Origin: Mycobacterium sp. SVM_VP21
GTDB taxonomy: Bacteria; Actinomycetota; Actinomycetes; Mycobacteriales; Mycobacteriaceae
Assembly: GCA_024758765.1 (NCBI GenBank)
Contig: CP101406.1
Location: 1,178,001-1,242,000, forward strand
Direction: 5' to 3'
Length of the DNA stretch: 64,000 bases
In this document: in pieces, positions 50,930 to 62,839 of the stretch
How positions within the stretch are numbered: position 1 is the first letter of the stretch
Layout of the letters: each line of letters begins with the position of its first letter
Made by a program: the position numbers and the translations under genes
Notes under the pieces: model-generated
What the model was told of the DNA's origin: nothing
Database searches by the model: none
What the model saw: the letters and a program-made list of their open reading frames with translations, nothing else

Positions 50930-51363
50930 AAATCAAGATGCAGGCCGGACAATATCTACTCACCGCCGGCTCATCGGTGGATCGAGGCTTAATCTCACCG
51001 GCTAACCGGGAAACTGGATGCCCGCTGGGGTTTTCCTGAATGTCAATTCTTTCTTCAAAACGAAATAATCTCGCTAGCTTAATGCCCGATATTCGTCGTC
51101 GGTTAACCCAAAATACTTCGCTAAAGCACTCTGAGCAGCTGTGATGATCACATTTTCCAGGTAGGGCGCGGGCATCTACATGCTTGGCGGATGCCACAAC
51201 AGGAAGTTTTTTATTTTGATTGCCTGCTGGTTATGTAAGGAGTAGCTTCACATATCAACCGAGGTTGTCACTTAAATTTTGGGTCGCATCTTTCACGTTC
51301 GAGTTGGGTCGTTGAGTTCGGGGTCACGGGTTCACCCTCGGGTTTATCGCTTGAGAGGGCAAA

Positions 51364-54300
51364 ATGGCTCGTCAGCGCGGAATTTCAGGCAACATTGCAT
51401 CGGGTGGGAAGGCTCGTCGCCGGCGGGTGGTCGGTGCGGCCTCGGCGGTGGGGGCGTTTTTGGCGTTCGACCTGATGCCGCTGACCACCGCTGCCCCGGC
51501 CCGCGCCGATGAGTTGGGCTGGCTGGTTGATCTGTTCGATTCGGACCTAGGCGCCGCATCGAGCACCACACCCGCCGACGCGCTGCCCGGCCTGGCGCCG
51601 CTGGAGACCTGGTTCGACCAGTCGATCTACTTGCCGCTGCACGCCGATATCGAAGCCTGGATCGGCAGCTCCCTGGGCCAGCTGGTGGACGGCACGATCA
51701 ACACCCTGGCCGGTCAGTATCTGATCGGCAACGGTGTGGCCGGCTCGGCGGCCAATGTTGATGGCGGTAGTGCCGGGTTGTTGTTCGGTGATGGCGGCTC
51801 AGGGTATGGCTCCTCCGGTGACGGTGGGGACGCCGGATTGTTGTTCGGCAACGGCGGCAACGCCGGCACCGCGGCCGAAACCGGCGGATCGGGTGCCCCG
51901 ATCGACGGCGCCGCGGGCACCGGCGGCAATTCGGCGTTCCTGTTCGGCGACGGCGGGGCGGGCACCGCCGGCGGGGATGGCCAGTTCGGCGGCGACGGCG
52001 GGGCCGGCGGGGCCGGCGGCAACGGTGGGTTCTTGTTCGGCGCCGGCGGCGCCGGTGGTGATGGCGGCAACGGCGGGGCCGGCACCGCCAGCCATCTCGA
52101 TGGTGGGGCCGGCGGGGCCGGCGGGGCCGGCACCGCCAGCCATCTCGATGGTGGGGCCGGCGGGGCCGGCGGGGCCGGCGGCAACGGCGGGTTGTTCAGT
52201 GCCGGCGGGGCCGGCGGCCAAGGTGGTCAGGGCGGGGCCGGCTACGTTGGCAGTGCGACCGGTGCCGCTGGTCAAGACGGTGTCGCCGGCGGTGCTGGTG
52301 GTATCGGTGGGGCCGGCGGCAACGGCGGGGTCGGTGGGTTGTTTGCCAGCGGAGGCGACGGTGGGCTCGGTGGTATCGGTGGGGCCGGCGGCAACGGCGG
52401 CAACGGCGGCACCGGGCTCAATGCCACCACAGCGGGCAGCGCCGGCGGCAACGGCGGCAACGGCGGCGACGCCGGAGCGGGTGGGACCGGCGGGGTCGGT
52501 GGCAACGCCGGGGCGGCTGGTTGGTTCGGCCACGCCGGCACCGCCGGCAGCGGCGGGGCTGGTGGCCTGGGCGGTAATGCCGGCACTCCCGGTGATGGCG
52601 GTACCGGCGGGGATGGCGACGCCACCAGCCTCAACGGCGGTGATGGTGGCACCGGCGGGGATCCGGGCACCGCTGGTGCCGGCGGCAATGGTGGAGCGGC
52701 CGGCTCCGGCACGGGTGGCCAAGCCGGCACCAACGGCGCGGCTGGAACCGGGGTAAGCGGCATCGTCGGCGACGGCGGCAACGGCGGCGCCGGGTTTAGC
52801 CCCACCACCGCCGGAACCACCGGGGGCGCCGGCGGCAACGGCGGGGCCGGCGGCGCACTGGGTAACGGCGGCAACGGCGGGGCCGGCGGCAATGGGGTGG
52901 CCTCAGCCACCGGTGTCGGCGGCAAGGGTGGCGCCGGTGGTAACGGCGGTGCCGGCGGCACCACCGCCGGCAACGGTGGTGACGGTGGCAAAGGCGGTAA
53001 CGGTGGGGCCGGCGGCTCGGGCGCCCAGGGCACCGACGGTGCGGCCGGGGTGGCCGGGGTCAACGACGGCGCCGGCGGCAACGGGGGCGCCGGCGGCGGC
53101 AACGGCTACAACGGCGGCGCCGGCGGCCAAGGCGGCAACGCCGGCACCGCCGCCCACGGCACCGCCGGACAAAACGGCGACGGCGGCAACGGCGGGGCCG
53201 GTGGCAACGCCGGCGCACCCGGCAACGGCGGCGCCGGCGCCCAGGGCGTCTGGGGCTACGCCGGCTCCGGTGGCCAAAACGGCGCCGGCGGCAACGGCGG
53301 CAACGCCGGCACCGGCACCCCCGGCACCACCGCCGGCACCGGCGGCCAAGGCGGCGCGCACGGCACCGGCGGCAACGGCGGGACTACGGGCAGCACCGGC
53401 AGCAACGGCACCCTGCCCACCAGCAGCAGCATCCACGGCGGCAACGGCGGCAACGGCGCGGCGGCCACCGCGGCCAACCCCGACGGCGGGGCCGGCGGCA
53501 ACGGCGGCAACGGCGGCACCATCGGCAACGGTGGTGCCGGCGGGACCGGCGGCAACGGCGCGGCCGGCGTGACCGGCAACGATGGCACCGGCACCAACGC
53601 CGGGGCGGGCGGCGCCGGCGGCAACGGCGGCAAAGGTGGTATCGACGCCGGCAATGGTGGTGCCGGCGGGCAGGGCGGCACCGGCGGCAACGGTGGTGTC
53701 GGCGCCGTCGGGACTGCAGGGGCGGCCGGGGTACAGGGCACCAACGACGGTGCCGGTGGGGATGGCACCAATGGTGGTGGCGGCGGACAGGGCGGTGAAG
53801 GCGGCGCCGGTGGTGATGGCGGCGTGGCCCAGACTGCCGGCGGCACCAACGGCGCCAACGGCGACGGCGGGGCCGGTGGCAACGGCGGAGACGGGGGCGC
53901 CGGCGGCAACGGCGGCGCCGGGGCGGCCGGAACCGCCGCTGACCCCAATGGCGGGGCCGGCGGCAACGGCGGCAACACCGGACTGGGCGGCAACGCCGGA
54001 CTGGGCGGCAAAGCCGGCACCGGCGGCACCGGCGGGGCCGACGGCGTAGGAGGCACCAACGGCTCCACCCCGGCGGGGGTGTACGGCAGTGGCGGCCAGG
54101 GCGGGGCCGGCTACAGCCCCACCAGCTTCGCCGCCAACGGCGGCAACGGCGGGGCCGGCGGCCAGGGCGGCAACGGCGGGTCGATCGGAAACGGCGGCAG
54201 CGGCGGGGCCGGCGGAGCCGGTCTGACAGGCGCCAACAGTGCCGGCGGCAACGGCGGCCAAGGTGGCGCGGGCGGGACCGGCGGGGCCGTGTCGGGCAAC

Positions 54301-57300
54301 GGCGGCAACGGTGGGGCCGGCGGAGCCGGTGGCGCCGGCAGCTCCGGGACCGTGGGGGCCGACGGTGCGGCCGGGGTGGCCGGGGTCAACGACGGCGCCG
54401 GCGGCAACGGGGGCACCGGCGGCGGCAACGGCTACAACGGCGGCGCCGGTGGCCAAGGCGGCAACGGTGGCACCGCCGCGCACGGCAGCACCGGACAAAG
54501 CGGCAGCGGCGGGGATGGCGGAGCCGGCGGCAACGCCGGCGCACCCGGCAACGGCGGCGCCGGCGCCCAGGGCGTCTGGGGCTACGCCGGCTCCGGTGGC
54601 CAAAACGGCGCCGGCGGCGATGGCGGCAACGCCGGCACCGGCACCGGCGGCACCGTCGCCGGCACCGGCGGCAGCGGCGGTGCGGCCGGCACCATCGGCA
54701 GCGGCGGCAACGCCGGCAGCAAGGGCAGCGACGGCACCCTGCCTGGCGGCGCCACCGTGCACGGCGGCAACGGCGGCAACGGCGCCGACGCCACCGGCAG
54801 CTACACCAACGCCGGCAACGGCGGAAACGGCGGGGGCGGCGGCACCATCGGCACCGGCGGCAACGGCGGCCAAGGCGGCGCGGGGCTGGCCGGGGTGAAC
54901 GCTGCCGGCGGCAACGGTGGGCAAGGCGGCAGCGGCGGCACCGGCGGCACCAGCTCCGGCAACGGCGGCAATGGCGGCGCCGGTGGCGCCGGCGGGTCCG
55001 GCAGCTCCGGGACCGTGGGGGCCGACGGTGCGGCCGGGGTGGCTGGGGTCAACGACGGCGCCGGCGGCAACGGGGGCACCGGCGGCGGCAACGGCTACAA
55101 CGGCGGCGCCGGTGGCCAAGGCGGCAACGGTGGCACCGCCGCGCACGGCAGCACCGGACAAAGCGGCAGCGGCGGGGATGGCGGAGCCGGCGGCAACGCC
55201 GGCGCACCCGGCAACGGCGGCGCCGGCGCCCAGGGCGTCTGGGGCGACGCCGGCTCCGGTGGCCAAAACGGCGCCGGCGGCGATGGCGGCAACGCCGGCA
55301 CCGGCACCGGCGGCACCGTCGCCGGCACCGGCGGCAGCGGCGGTGCGGCCGGCACCATCGGCAGCGGCGGCAACGCCGGCAGCAAGGGCAGCGACGGCAC
55401 CCTGCCTGGCGGCGCCACCGTGCACGGCGGCAACGGCGGCAACGGCGCCGACGCCACCGGCAGCTACACCAACGCCGGCAACGGCGGAAACGGCGGGGGC
55501 GGCGGCACCATCGGCACCGGCGGCAACGGCGGCCAAGGCGGTAACGGGTTAGTCGGTTACAACGGCCTGGACTCCACCACCGCGGGTGTCGCCGGCGGCT
55601 GGGGCACCGCCGGTGGTTACGGCGGCAACGGCGGCGCCGGCGGCGCCGGCGGCACCAGCTCCGGCAACGGCGGCGCCGGCGGCCAGGGCGGCACCGGCGG
55701 GGCGGGCGGCAACGGCGGCAACGGCGTCGTCGGCGCCTATGCCACCGATCCCGGTGTCACCGGCGGCACCGGCAGCAACGGCGGCAACGGCGGTCAGGGT
55801 GGGGCCGGCGGCCAGGGTGGGCTCGGTGGTGCGGCCCTGGCGGCCGGTGCCAAAGCGGGTGCCGACGGTGCCGGCGGCACCGGCGGTCAGGGTGGCAACG
55901 CCGGCGCTGGCGGCAACGGCGGCAACGGCGGCAACGGCGGTGACGGCTCCTCCAACGGCGGTAACGGCGGCAACGGCGGCCACGCCGGGCTGGCCGGAGC
56001 GGGCGGTGTCGGTGGCAGTGGCGCTGCCAGCGGCGCCGACGGCGCCAACGCCGCCAACGGCAACGGCGGACAGGGCGGCACCGGTTACGGCACCGGCGAC
56101 GGCGGCAACGGCGGCACCGGCGGCAGCGCGATCGCCATCAATGGCACCGGCGGCAACGGCGGGCAGGGTGGGGCCGGCGGGGTCAACGGCAACGGCGGCG
56201 CCGGCGGGGTCGGCGGCAACGGCGGCGCCGGCGCGTTCGGGGTGAACGGCGCCAACCCCGGTGACTCCGGCACCGATGGCGGGGCCGGCGGCCTCGGCGG
56301 CAACGGCGGTGTCGGCGGTGCCGGCGGGGCGGACTCCGGTAATGGCGGCACCGGCGGCCTCGGCGGTCAGGGTGGCAACGGCGGCAACGGCGGCGACGGT
56401 GTCACGGGTGCGACCGGCGTCAGCGGGGTCAACAACGGTGCCGGACAAGCCGGTGGCAGCGGCGGCAACGGCGGCCAGGGCGGCAACGGCGGCACCGGCG
56501 GCCTCGGCGGCAGCGCCGCGAACGGCACCGCCGGCAACCAGGGTGTCGGCGGCACCGCGGGCAGCGGCGGGGCCGGCGGCTACGCCGGCCTGGGCGGCAA
56601 CGGCGCCTCCGGCGTGAGCGGGGTCGCCGGCTCCGGCGGCAGCCTCGGCGCCGGCGGCAACGGCGGCACCGGCGGCAACTTCGGGACCGGCGGGGCAGCC
56701 GGCACCCCCGGCACCGGCTCTTCTCCCGGCGGGGGCGGCTACACCGGCTACACCCCCAGCCGGTTCGTCGGCAACGGCGGGCAGGGCGGCGTCGGCGCCA
56801 CCGGGGTGATCACGGTCAACAACGGCCAGGGCGGCAACGGCGGCACCGGCGGGGCGGCCGGCAACGGCGGCACCGGCGGGGCGGGCGGGTTCGGCGGGGC
56901 CGGTGCGTCCGCCGTGGCCGGCAACAACGGCGGCAATGCCGGCAACGGCGGCAACGGCGGCGCCGGCGGGGCCGGCGGGACGACCGGCACCGGCGGCCTC
57001 GGCGGCAACGGCGGGCACGGCGGCTTCGGGCTGACCGGAATCAGCGGTGTGACCGGCAGCGGCGGCAACGGCACCACCGGCGGTGTCGGTGGCACCGGCG
57101 GTCTCGGCGGCAACGGCGGTGCCGGCGGCGCAGCCGGAACCCAGTCCGGCGATGCCGGTCAGGGCGGCACCGGCGGCTACGGCGGCACCGGCGGTGTCGG
57201 TGGCACCGGCGGCTACGGCCAAACCGGCACCGCCGCCGACCCGAACGGCGGCACCGGCGGCACCGGCGGGGCCGGCGGCCAAGGCGGCACCGGCGGCCAA

Positions 57301-60300
57301 GGCGGCGCCGGCGGCGCCGTGGCGGGCAGCAACACCACCGGCACCGCCGGTGACGGCGGCACCGGCGGCGACGCCGGTCATCCCGGCATGGGCGGGGCCG
57401 GCGGCAACGGCGGCTACGGTGTGGCGACCACCACCACGGCCAGCGGCGGGGCAGGCGGCAACGGCGGCAACGGCGGCAACGGCGGGACCGCCGGGACGGC
57501 CGGCTCCGGCGGTGCGGCCGGCGGAACCGGCGCCAATGCCGGCGCCGACGGCGGTATCGGCTACGGCAACTACGGCGGCGGCGGCTTGGGCGGCCGCGGT
57601 GGTGATTCCACTGGCTACTACACCTCGGGCTCCTCGGTCCACGACGGCCTGACTGGCGGCGCCGGTGGCGCCGGCGGCAATGCCACCGCCGGCTTCGGCG
57701 GGGCCGGCGGCTACGGCGGCGGCGGTAACGGCGGCAACAGCGCCGCGACGGGCGGCAACGGCGGGTCCGGCGGCGTCGGCGGCACCGGCGGCAACGGCGG
57801 GACCGGCAGCATGGCGCACCTCAAGGGCGGCTTCGGCGGCAACGGCGGCGAGGGCGGCACCGGCGGCACCGCGCTGACCTCTGGCACTGGCGGGGCCGGC
57901 GGCCAGGGCGGCCTCGGCGGCAACGGCGGCAGCGGCCAGGACAACTCCACCTCGACCGTCACCACCGGGGCCGGCCTCGACGGCGGCACCGGCGGCTCCG
58001 GCGGCTCCGGCGGCAACGGCGGCAGCGGCGGCATGGCCGACGGGTCGGGCACCGGCGGCAACGGCGGCAACGGCGGCCAAGCAGGGGTGGCCGGCAACGG
58101 CGGCGGCGGCGGGGCCACCACGGCCGTCGACCAGAGCGGCGGATCCGGCGGGTCCGGCGGCTCCGGCGGCGGCGGCGGCTTCGGCGGCACCGGCGGCAAC
58201 TCCGCTTCCGGCAGCGGCGGGCAAGGCGGCACCGGCGCCACCGGCGGCACCAGCGGAAACGGCGGAAACGGCGGCACCAGCGGCCCCGGCGGCGTCGGCG
58301 GTACAGGCGGGGCATCGGGCGGCTTCGTCAGCGGCGGCGGGCCGGGTGGTAACGGTGGTGCCGGCGGCGAAGCGCTGGGTGCCACGGGCAACGGCGGCAA
58401 CGGCGGCGCCGGCGGCGCCGGCGGCACTGCCGGAACGAACGGCAACGGCGGGGCCGGCGGGGCGGCCACCGCCAGCACAGTGGGCGGCGCCGGCGGCAAC
58501 GGCGGCTACCTGTCAGGAGTCGGCTCCGGTACGGGCGGCAACGGCGGTGCCGGCGGCAGCGCCGCAGGTTCGGGCCACGGCGGTACCGGCGGTGCAGCCG
58601 GCAACGCGGGCACCGCCGTCAGCGGCGGCCAGGGTGGTGCCGGTGGCGCAGCCTCGGCCAGCCAGTCGGCCGGCAGCGGCGGCCACGGCGGTGCCGGCGG
58701 ATCGGGCGCCAACGGCGGCGACGGCGGCCAAGGCGGCAGCTCCGCAACCGGCACCAGCGGGGCCGGCGGGTCGGCCGGCACCGCCGCCAGCGGCGGCAAC
58801 GGCGGCACCGGCGGCATGGGCGGCGCTGCCGACGGCAGCCAGGCCGCCGGCAACGGTGGCTACGGCGGGCAGGGCGGCCAAGGCGGCAGCGGCGGCTACA
58901 CCGGCTTCAGCAGCGCCGGGGCCGGCGGGGCGGGTATCGCCGGGGCAGCCGGCGGTGTCGGCGGCAACGGCGGCGCCGGTGGTGCCGGCAGCGCGACGCA
59001 GGCGAGCGGCAGCGGCGGCGACGGCGGCGGCGGCGGACAGGGCGGCACCGGCGGGACCGGCCGCTTCGGCGGCATTGGGGTCAGCGGAACCAACGGCGGC
59101 GCCGGACCCGCCGGCGGCAACGCCGGCAACGGCGGCACCGGCGGCACCGGCGGCCACGGCGGCAACGCCGGCGCGAACAACGGCGGCGGCGCCGGCACCA
59201 ACGGTAACGGCGGCGACGGCGGCGGCGGCGGCACCGGCGGCACCGGTGGTTTCGGCGGCACCGGCGCCAACGGGGTGAGCGGAACCAACAGCGGGACCGG
59301 CGGTACCGGCGGTACCGGCGGGAACGCCGGCAATGCCGGCAGCGGCGGCACCGGCGGGGCGGCCGGCAGCGGCGGTAGCGGCGGAACCGCGGGGACGACC
59401 GGCGACACCGGTGCGGCCGGCACCGGCGGCACCGGCGGCTTCGGCGGCAGCGGCGCGAGCAGCGGCGTCAGCGGTACCGCTGGCGCCGGCGGCGCCGGCG
59501 GCCAGGGTGGCGCCGGCGGCGCCAACGGCACCGGCGGGGGCGGCGGCCAGGGCGGCCAGGGTGGCTACTCCACCGACAGCAGCACCGCCGGTGCAGGCGG
59601 CGCGGGCGGCACCGGCGGAGTCGGTGGCACCGGCGGCACCGGCGGGGGCGGCGGCGACGGCGGGAGCGGCGGCACCAGCAGCACCACCAGCACCGGTGGC
59701 ACCGGCGGCAACGGCGGCACCGGCGGGGGCGGCGGGATCGGCGGCAACGGCGGATATGGCGGCAACGGCGGCAGCGGCGGCAGCAGCACCGGCGGGAACA
59801 GCGGCGCCGGCGGCAACGGCGGCACCGGCGGCAACGGCCAAACCACCGGTAACGGCGGCCAGGGTGGCGCCGGCGGTGCCGGCGCCACGAGCTTCGGTTA
59901 CGGCAACCCGGGCGCCGGCGGCAACGGCGGCACCGGTGGCAACGGCGGCAGCACCGGCAACGGCGGCAACGGCGGCACCGGCGGCTACGGCGGCTTCGGC
60001 GCCCAGGGCGCGGCCGGGGTCGCCGGGGTCGACAACGGCGCCGGCGGAGTCGGCGGCACCGGTGCCGCGGGCGGCAACGGGGGCAGCGGCGGGCTGGGCG
60101 GGTCGACCTCCGGTGATGGCGGCGCCGGCGGTACCGGTGGCCGTGGCGGCGGCGCGGGTGCAGGCGGGGCCGGCGCCGCTGGAGGCGCCGGGGTGGCCGG
60201 GGTCGACAACGGCGCCGGCAATGGCGGCGGCAATGGCGGCGCCGGCGGCGCCGGCGGGGTCGGCGGCACCGGCGGGACCGGCGGCGGCGTGGCCAACGGC

Positions 60301-62292
60301 GGCACCGGTACCGCGGGAGCGAACGGCAACGGCGGCTACGGCGGCAGCGGCGGTTCCGGCGGTAACGCCGGCAACGGCGGTGCCGGCGCGGCGGGCACCG
60401 CCGCCGACCCCAACGGCGGCAACGGCGGAACCGGCGGCAACCCCGGAGCCGGCGGCACCGGGGGCAACGGTGGTGCGGCCGGCGGCACCGGAGGTAACAC
60501 CGGCGGCCAGGGCGGGAAAGGTTCCACGGGTGCCTTCGGCGGCAACGGCGGCAACGGCGGCAACGGCTATACCGCCACCACCGCCGGTGTCGCGGGCGGC
60601 GCCGGCGGCAACGGCGGCAACGGCGGCGCCGTCGGCACCGGCGGCAACGGCGGCGCCGGCGGGAACGGCGCGGCCGGTGTCGACGGCACCAACGCCACCG
60701 CACCGGGCGGGGCCGGCACCAATGCCACCATCGCCGGCGGCGCCGGTGGCGCCGGTGGCGCCGGCGGGCTCGGCGGATCGATCTCCGGCAACGGCGGCAA
60801 CGGCGGGCTCGGCGGCGACGGTGCGGTCGGCGGCAACGGCGGCAGCGGCGCCGACGGCGCCGCCGGGGTGGCCGGGGTGAACAACGGCTACGGCGGCAAC
60901 GGCGGCAACGCCGGCAGCGGCAGCGACGGCGGGGCCGGCGGCAACGGCGGGGCCGGCGGCGGCGTGGCCGCGGGCGGATCCGGCAGCACCGGCGCCAACG
61001 GCTATGGCGGTGACGGCGGGGCCGGCGGCAACGCCGGCAATGCCGGCGACGGCGGCGTCGGCGCAGCCGGCACCGCGGCCGATCCCCTTGGCGGCGCCGG
61101 CGGCAACGGCGGCGCGGTCGGCAACGCCGGCTCAGGTGGTGCTGGCGGCACGGTCGGTGGCGGTGCCACCGGCCCCGCGCTCGGCAACGGCGCCAACGGC
61201 GCCGCTGGTGACTTGAGCGCCGGCGGCAACGGCGGCAACGGCGGCAACGGCCAGAACGCCACCGCGGACGGCGGCAACGGCGGCAACGGCGGCGACGGCG
61301 GCAACGCCACCGCGTCGGGCGCCCGGGCCGGCAACGGCGGCAACGGCGGCACCGGCTTGACCACCGGCGCCGGCGGCAACGGCGGCAACGGCGGGGACGC
61401 CGATGCGCCGAAATCCATTGCCGGCAACGGCGGCAACGGCGGCGCCGGCGGCGATTACGGCAACGGCGGCAACGGCGGCAAGGGCGGCACCGGCGCCGAC
61501 GGGGCCGACGGCGCACCCCCACCGGCCAATGGCACCGTGGCCGCCAGCGGCGCCCCCGGCGCCGGCACCCACGGCCCCGGCGCCCCCAACGGCGGCAACG
61601 GTGCCAACGGCGTCACCGGCCAGGCCGGCGGCAGCGGCGGTGACGGCGGCTCTGTTTACCAAACCGCCATGCCCTCCAACCCAGGCAATGGCGGCACCGG
61701 TGGCGACGGCGGCGCCGGCGCGCGCGGCGGCAATGGCGGCGATTCCGGTATCGGCAAGGTGGTCTACAAGTACATCGGCCCATCCACCGCGGGGGCCGGC
61801 GGGGCGGGCGGGGCCGGCGCCGACGGTGGCGACGGCGGCAATGGCGTCGCCGGCGGCTTCGGCAACGCCTCCGGGGGCAGCGGCGGTGACGGCGGACCCG
61901 GCGGTCAGGGCGCTAACGGCTTCGCGGGCACCGCCGGCGGGGCCGGCGGGGCCGGCGGGGCCGGTGGGGCGTTGGGCGGCAACGGCGGCAAAGGCGGTGA
62001 CGGCGGCGACGGCGGCAAAGGCGGTGACGGCTCCGACGGCGGGGACGGCGGCGACGGCGGCAACGGCGGCAAGGGGACCGGCTCGGGCTCCAACGGGACG
62101 ATCGGTGACGGCGGCGCCGCCGGCCAAGGCGGCAAAGGCGGCGCGAGTGGTGTTGGCGGCAAGGCCGGTGCCGGCGGGGCGGCCCCGAGCGGCACCCCGG
62201 GCGCAAAGGGCACGGTCGGGACAGCCGGCGGCATCGGAAAAGCCGGCGACGACGGCACGCCCGGCAAGCCAGGCGTTTTAGTCGGCTTCTGA
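51364..62292 (+). CDS. Giant secreted PGRS-repeat protein without PE domain (PGRS-3)
   Basis: 3642 residues, far longer than the PE_PGRS proteins I know from M. tuberculosis. Signal peptide 1-48 ('[20 protein letters not shown]', AxA site 'ARA|DE'); helical domain 49-120 with '[20 protein letters not shown]'; linker '[13 protein letters not shown]' and '[13 protein letters not shown]'; then about 3500 residues of Gly-Gly-X repeats. The array contains recent internal duplications (48-bp and 663-bp units) and ends '[14 protein letters not shown]...GKPGVLVGF'. ATG 51364 has GAGAGGG 4 bp ahead. One uninterrupted reading frame of 10.9 kb of such repeats argues for selection to keep it. Large opposite-strand readings here are artefacts of codon bias. 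Confidence 0.87.
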   Translation: MARQRGISGNIASGGKARRRRVVGAASAVGAFLAFDLMPLTTAAPARADELGWLVDLFDSDLGAASSTTPADALPGLAPLETWFDQSIYLPLHADIEAWIGSSLGQLVDGTINTLAGQYLIGNGVAGSAANVDGGSAGLLFGDGGSGYGSSGDGGDAGLLFGNGGNAGTAAETGGSGAPIDGAAGTGGNSAFLFGDGGAGTAGGDGQFGGDGGAGGAGGNGGFLFGAGGAGGDGGNGGAGTASHLDGGAGGAGGAGTASHLDGGAGGAGGAGGNGGLFSAGGAGGQGGQGGAGYVGSATGAAGQDGVAGGAGGIGGAGGNGGVGGLFASGGDGGLGGIGGAGGNGGNGGTGLNATTAGSAGGNGGNGGDAGAGGTGGVGGNAGAAGWFGHAGTAGSGGAGGLGGNAGTPGDGGTGGDGDATSLNGGDGGTGGDPGTAGAGGNGGAAGSGTGGQAGTNGAAGTGVSGIVGDGGNGGAGFSPTTAGTTGGAGGNGGAGGALGNGGNGGAGGNGVASATGVGGKGGAGGNGGAGGTTAGNGGDGGKGGNGGAGGSGAQGTDGAAGVAGVNDGAGGNGGAGGGNGYNGGAGGQGGNAGTAAHGTAGQNGDGGNGGAGGNAGAPGNGGAGAQGVWGYAGSGGQNGAGGNGGNAGTGTPGTTAGTGGQGGAHGTGGNGGTTGSTGSNGTLPTSSSIHGGNGGNGAAATAANPDGGAGGNGGNGGTIGNGGAGGTGGNGAAGVTGNDGTGTNAGAGGAGGNGGKGGIDAGNGGAGGQGGTGGNGGVGAVGTAGAAGVQGTNDGAGGDGTNGGGGGQGGEGGAGGDGGVAQTAGGTNGANGDGGAGGNGGDGGAGGNGGAGAAGTAADPNGGAGGNGGNTGLGGNAGLGGKAGTGGTGGADGVGGTNGSTPAGVYGSGGQGGAGYSPTSFAANGGNGGAGGQGGNGGSIGNGGSGGAGGAGLTGANSAGGNGGQGGAGGTGGAVSGNGGNGGAGGAGGAGSSGTVGADGAAGVAGVNDGAGGNGGTGGGNGYNGGAGGQGGNGGTAAHGSTGQSGSGGDGGAGGNAGAPGNGGAGAQGVWGYAGSGGQNGAGGDGGNAGTGTGGTVAGTGGSGGAAGTIGSGGNAGSKGSDGTLPGGATVHGGNGGNGADATGSYTNAGNGGNGGGGGTIGTGGNGGQGGAGLAGVNAAGGNGGQGGSGGTGGTSSGNGGNGGAGGAGGSGSSGTVGADGAAGVAGVNDGAGGNGGTGGGNGYNGGAGGQGGNGGTAAHGSTGQSGSGGDGGAGGNAGAPGNGGAGAQGVWGDAGSGGQNGAGGDGGNAGTGTGGTVAGTGGSGGAAGTIGSGGNAGSKGSDGTLPGGATVHGGNGGNGADATGSYTNAGNGGNGGGGGTIGTGGNGGQGGNGLVGYNGLDSTTAGVAGGWGTAGGYGGNGGAGGAGGTSSGNGGAGGQGGTGGAGGNGGNGVVGAYATDPGVTGGTGSNGGNGGQGGAGGQGGLGGAALAAGAKAGADGAGGTGGQGGNAGAGGNGGNGGNGGDGSSNGGNGGNGGHAGLAGAGGVGGSGAASGADGANAANGNGGQGGTGYGTGDGGNGGTGGSAIAINGTGGNGGQGGAGGVNGNGGAGGVGGNGGAGAFGVNGANPGDSGTDGGAGGLGGNGGVGGAGGADSGNGGTGGLGGQGGNGGNGGDGVTGATGVSGVNNGAGQAGGSGGNGGQGGNGGTGGLGGSAANGTAGNQGVGGTAGSGGAGGYAGLGGNGASGVSGVAGSGGSLGAGGNGGTGGNFGTGGAAGTPGTGSSPGGGGYTGYTPSRFVGNGGQGGVGATGVITVNNGQGGNGGTGGAAGNGGTGGAGGFGGAGASAVAGNNGGNAGNGGNGGAGGAGGTTGTGGLGGNGGHGGFGLTGISGVTGSGGNGTTGGVGGTGGLGGNGGAGGAAGTQSGDAGQGGTGGYGGTGGVGGTGGYGQTGTAADPNGGTGGTGGAGGQGGTGGQGGAGGAVAGSNTTGTAGDGGTGGDAGHPGMGGAGGNGGYGVATTTTASGGAGGNGGNGGNGGTAGTAGSGGAAGGTGANAGADGGIGYGNYGGGGLGGRGGDSTGYYTSGSSVHDGLTGGAGGAGGNATAGFGGAGGYGGGGNGGNSAATGGNGGSGGVGGTGGNGGTGSMAHLKGGFGGNGGEGGTGGTALTSGTGGAGGQGGLGGNGGSGQDNSTSTVTTGAGLDGGTGGSGGSGGNGGSGGMADGSGTGGNGGNGGQAGVAGNGGGGGATTAVDQSGGSGGSGGSGGGGGFGGTGGNSASGSGGQGGTGATGGTSGNGGNGGTSGPGGVGGTGGASGGFVSGGGPGGNGGAGGEALGATGNGGNGGAGGAGGTAGTNGNGGAGGAATASTVGGAGGNGGYLSGVGSGTGGNGGAGGSAAGSGHGGTGGAAGNAGTAVSGGQGGAGGAASASQSAGSGGHGGAGGSGANGGDGGQGGSSATGTSGAGGSAGTAASGGNGGTGGMGGAADGSQAAGNGGYGGQGGQGGSGGYTGFSSAGAGGAGIAGAAGGVGGNGGAGGAGSATQASGSGGDGGGGGQGGTGGTGRFGGIGVSGTNGGAGPAGGNAGNGGTGGTGGHGGNAGANNGGGAGTNGNGGDGGGGGTGGTGGFGGTGANGVSGTNSGTGGTGGTGGNAGNAGSGGTGGAAGSGGSGGTAGTTGDTGAAGTGGTGGFGGSGASSGVSGTAGAGGAGGQGGAGGANGTGGGGGQGGQGGYSTDSSTAGAGGAGGTGGVGGTGGTGGGGGDGGSGGTSSTTSTGGTGGNGGTGGGGGIGGNGGYGGNGGSGGSSTGGNSGAGGNGGTGGNGQTTGNGGQGGAGGAGATSFGYGNPGAGGNGGTGGNGGSTGNGGNGGTGGYGGFGAQGAAGVAGVDNGAGGVGGTGAAGGNGGSGGLGGSTSGDGGAGGTGGRGGGAGAGGAGAAGGAGVAGVDNGAGNGGGNGGAGGAGGVGGTGGTGGGVANGGTGTAGANGNGGYGGSGGSGGNAGNGGAGAAGTAADPNGGNGGTGGNPGAGGTGGNGGAAGGTGGNTGGQGGKGSTGAFGGNGGNGGNGYTATTAGVAGGAGGNGGNGGAVGTGGNGGAGGNGAAGVDGTNATAPGGAGTNATIAGGAGGAGGAGGLGGSISGNGGNGGLGGDGAVGGNGGSGADGAAGVAGVNNGYGGNGGNAGSGSDGGAGGNGGAGGGVAAGGSGSTGANGYGGDGGAGGNAGNAGDGGVGAAGTAADPLGGAGGNGGAVGNAGSGGAGGTVGGGATGPALGNGANGAAGDLSAGGNGGNGGNGQNATADGGNGGNGGDGGNATASGARAGNGGNGGTGLTTGAGGNGGNGGDADAPKSIAGNGGNGGAGGDYGNGGNGGKGGTGADGADGAPPPANGTVAASGAPGAGTHGPGAPNGGNGANGVTGQAGGSGGDGGSVYQTAMPSNPGNGGTGGDGGAGARGGNGGDSGIGKVVYKYIGPSTAGAGGAGGAGADGGDGGNGVAGGFGNASGGSGGDGGPGGQGANGFAGTAGGAGGAGGAGGALGGNGGKGGDGGDGGKGGDGSDGGDGGDGGNGGKGTGSGSNGTIGDGGAAGQGGKGGASGVGGKAGAGGAAPSGTPGAKGTVGTAGGIGKAGDDGTPGKPGVLVGF
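52081..52176 (+). repeat. Two identical 48-bp tandem repeats in PGRS-3
   Basis: Units 52081-52128 and 52129-52176 encode [16 protein letters not shown] twice without a difference, a recent in-frame duplication of 16 residues. Confidence 0.85.
54335..54878 (+). repeat. 663-bp-period repeat in PGRS-3, copy A
   Basis: 544 bp repeated at 54998-55541 with an offset of 663 bp. I noticed two differences (a silent C/T near 54380 and TAC/GAC near 54582, Tyr to Asp). Encodes '[20 protein letters not shown]' through '[13 protein letters not shown]'. A third, older relative lies at about 53030-53480. Confidence 0.85.
54998..55541 (+). repeat. 663-bp-period repeat in PGRS-3, copy B
   Basis: Near-identical to 54335-54878. 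The offset of 663 bp is 221 codons, so the frame is kept. Length variation between isolates by recombination is likely here. Confidence 0.85.
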
Positions 62293-62320
62293 GCGATTCA
62301 GTCCGCTGACTGATGCGGCT

Positions 62321-62490
62321 TCAGCGGCCGGGCTGACCGGGTTTGCCGTTGCCGCCGGCCAGGCCGCCGGGTGTGCCGGCTGCGCCGCCGGTGCCCGCGG
62401 AACCGCCGCTGCCGGGGGTGCCGGGCGTCCCGTCGGAACCCTTGCCGGTGCCGGGGCCGGGGCCGCCGGCGCCGTGGTTGCCGCCGGTTC
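62321..62490 (-). pseudogene. Inverted C-terminal fragment of a PGRS gene
   Basis: On the minus strand it reads Gly-rich repeat then 'GKGSDGTPGTPGSGGSAGTG', 'GAAGTPGGLAGGNGKPGQPG', Arg, stop (62323-62321), the usual ending of these PGRS proteins. No start or N-terminal domain exists upstream, because at about 62490 the sequence switches to a plus-strand fragment. Boundary approximate. Confidence 0.65.
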
Positions 62491-62785
62491 CGCCGCCGGG
62501 GTGGCCGGGGTGAACAACGGCTACGGCGGCAAAGGCGGGGATGGCGGGACCGGCGGCGGCGTGGCCACGGGCGGATCCGGCAGCACCGCCGCCGACGGCT
62601 ATGGCGGTGACGGCGGGGCCGGCGCGGCCGGCCAAGGCGGCAAAGGCGGCGCGGGTGGTGCCGGCGGAAAGGCCGGTGCCGGCGGGGCGGCCCCGAGCGG
62701 CACCCCGGGCGCAAAGGGCACGGCCGGGACAGCCGGCAGCCTCGGAAAAGCCGGCGAAGACGGCGATCCGGGCAAGCCCGGCTGA
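62491..62785 (+). pseudogene. C-terminal fragment of a PGRS gene related to PGRS-3
   Basis: Reads '[20 protein letters not shown]', '...[15 protein letters not shown]' and ends '[20 protein letters not shown]...GKPG', stop. The first part matches PGRS-3 DNA around 60860-60900 and the end matches the PGRS-3 end at 62120-62270, so it is a shortened duplicate of that gene's 3' part. It lacks signal peptide and N-terminal domain; an ATG at 62474 lies in the other fragment and is not a credible start. Left boundary approximate. Confidence 0.65.
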
Positions 62786-62839
62786 TCATGTGCTCGCCGA
62801 ATGTGGGCTTGAGGCGCGATTCGCCTGAACCGTTATCCG

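Larger units (their letters stand above)
50747..51363. other. Divergent regulatory region of LAL-2 operon and PGRS-3, with AT-rich insert
   Basis: 617 bp without a gene. Its first part (50747-50930) is GC-rich, matches the shorter region upstream of PGRS-2 in part, and holds the shared motif. From about 50930 to 51300 the sequence becomes strikingly AT-rich for this genome, with long runs such as 'AAGTTTTTTATTTTGATT' (51205-51222). In PGRS-2 and PGRS-4 only 74-85 bp separate motif and start codon, so here about 350 bp are extra. It may be a long leader, an Lsr2-silenced segment or foreign DNA. Confidence 0.6.

Noticed and set aside
52903-55536. Long minus-strand reading frames inside PGRS-3 (also 55549-58224, 58513-59841, 59468-61522)
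   Set aside because: They are mirror readings of GGC/GCC repeats, giving Ala/Val- or Arg/Pro-only proteins without domains or ribosome sites.
51364-62292. CRISPR array or non-coding satellite in the repeated region
   Set aside because: Repeats are short, in-frame glycine codons of variable length without regular spacers; the frame is open over 10.9 kb.
62474-62785. Independent 103-residue PGRS gene
   Set aside because: It lacks signal peptide and N-terminal domain, begins within an inverted fragment, and matches the 3' end of PGRS-3; treated as a remnant.
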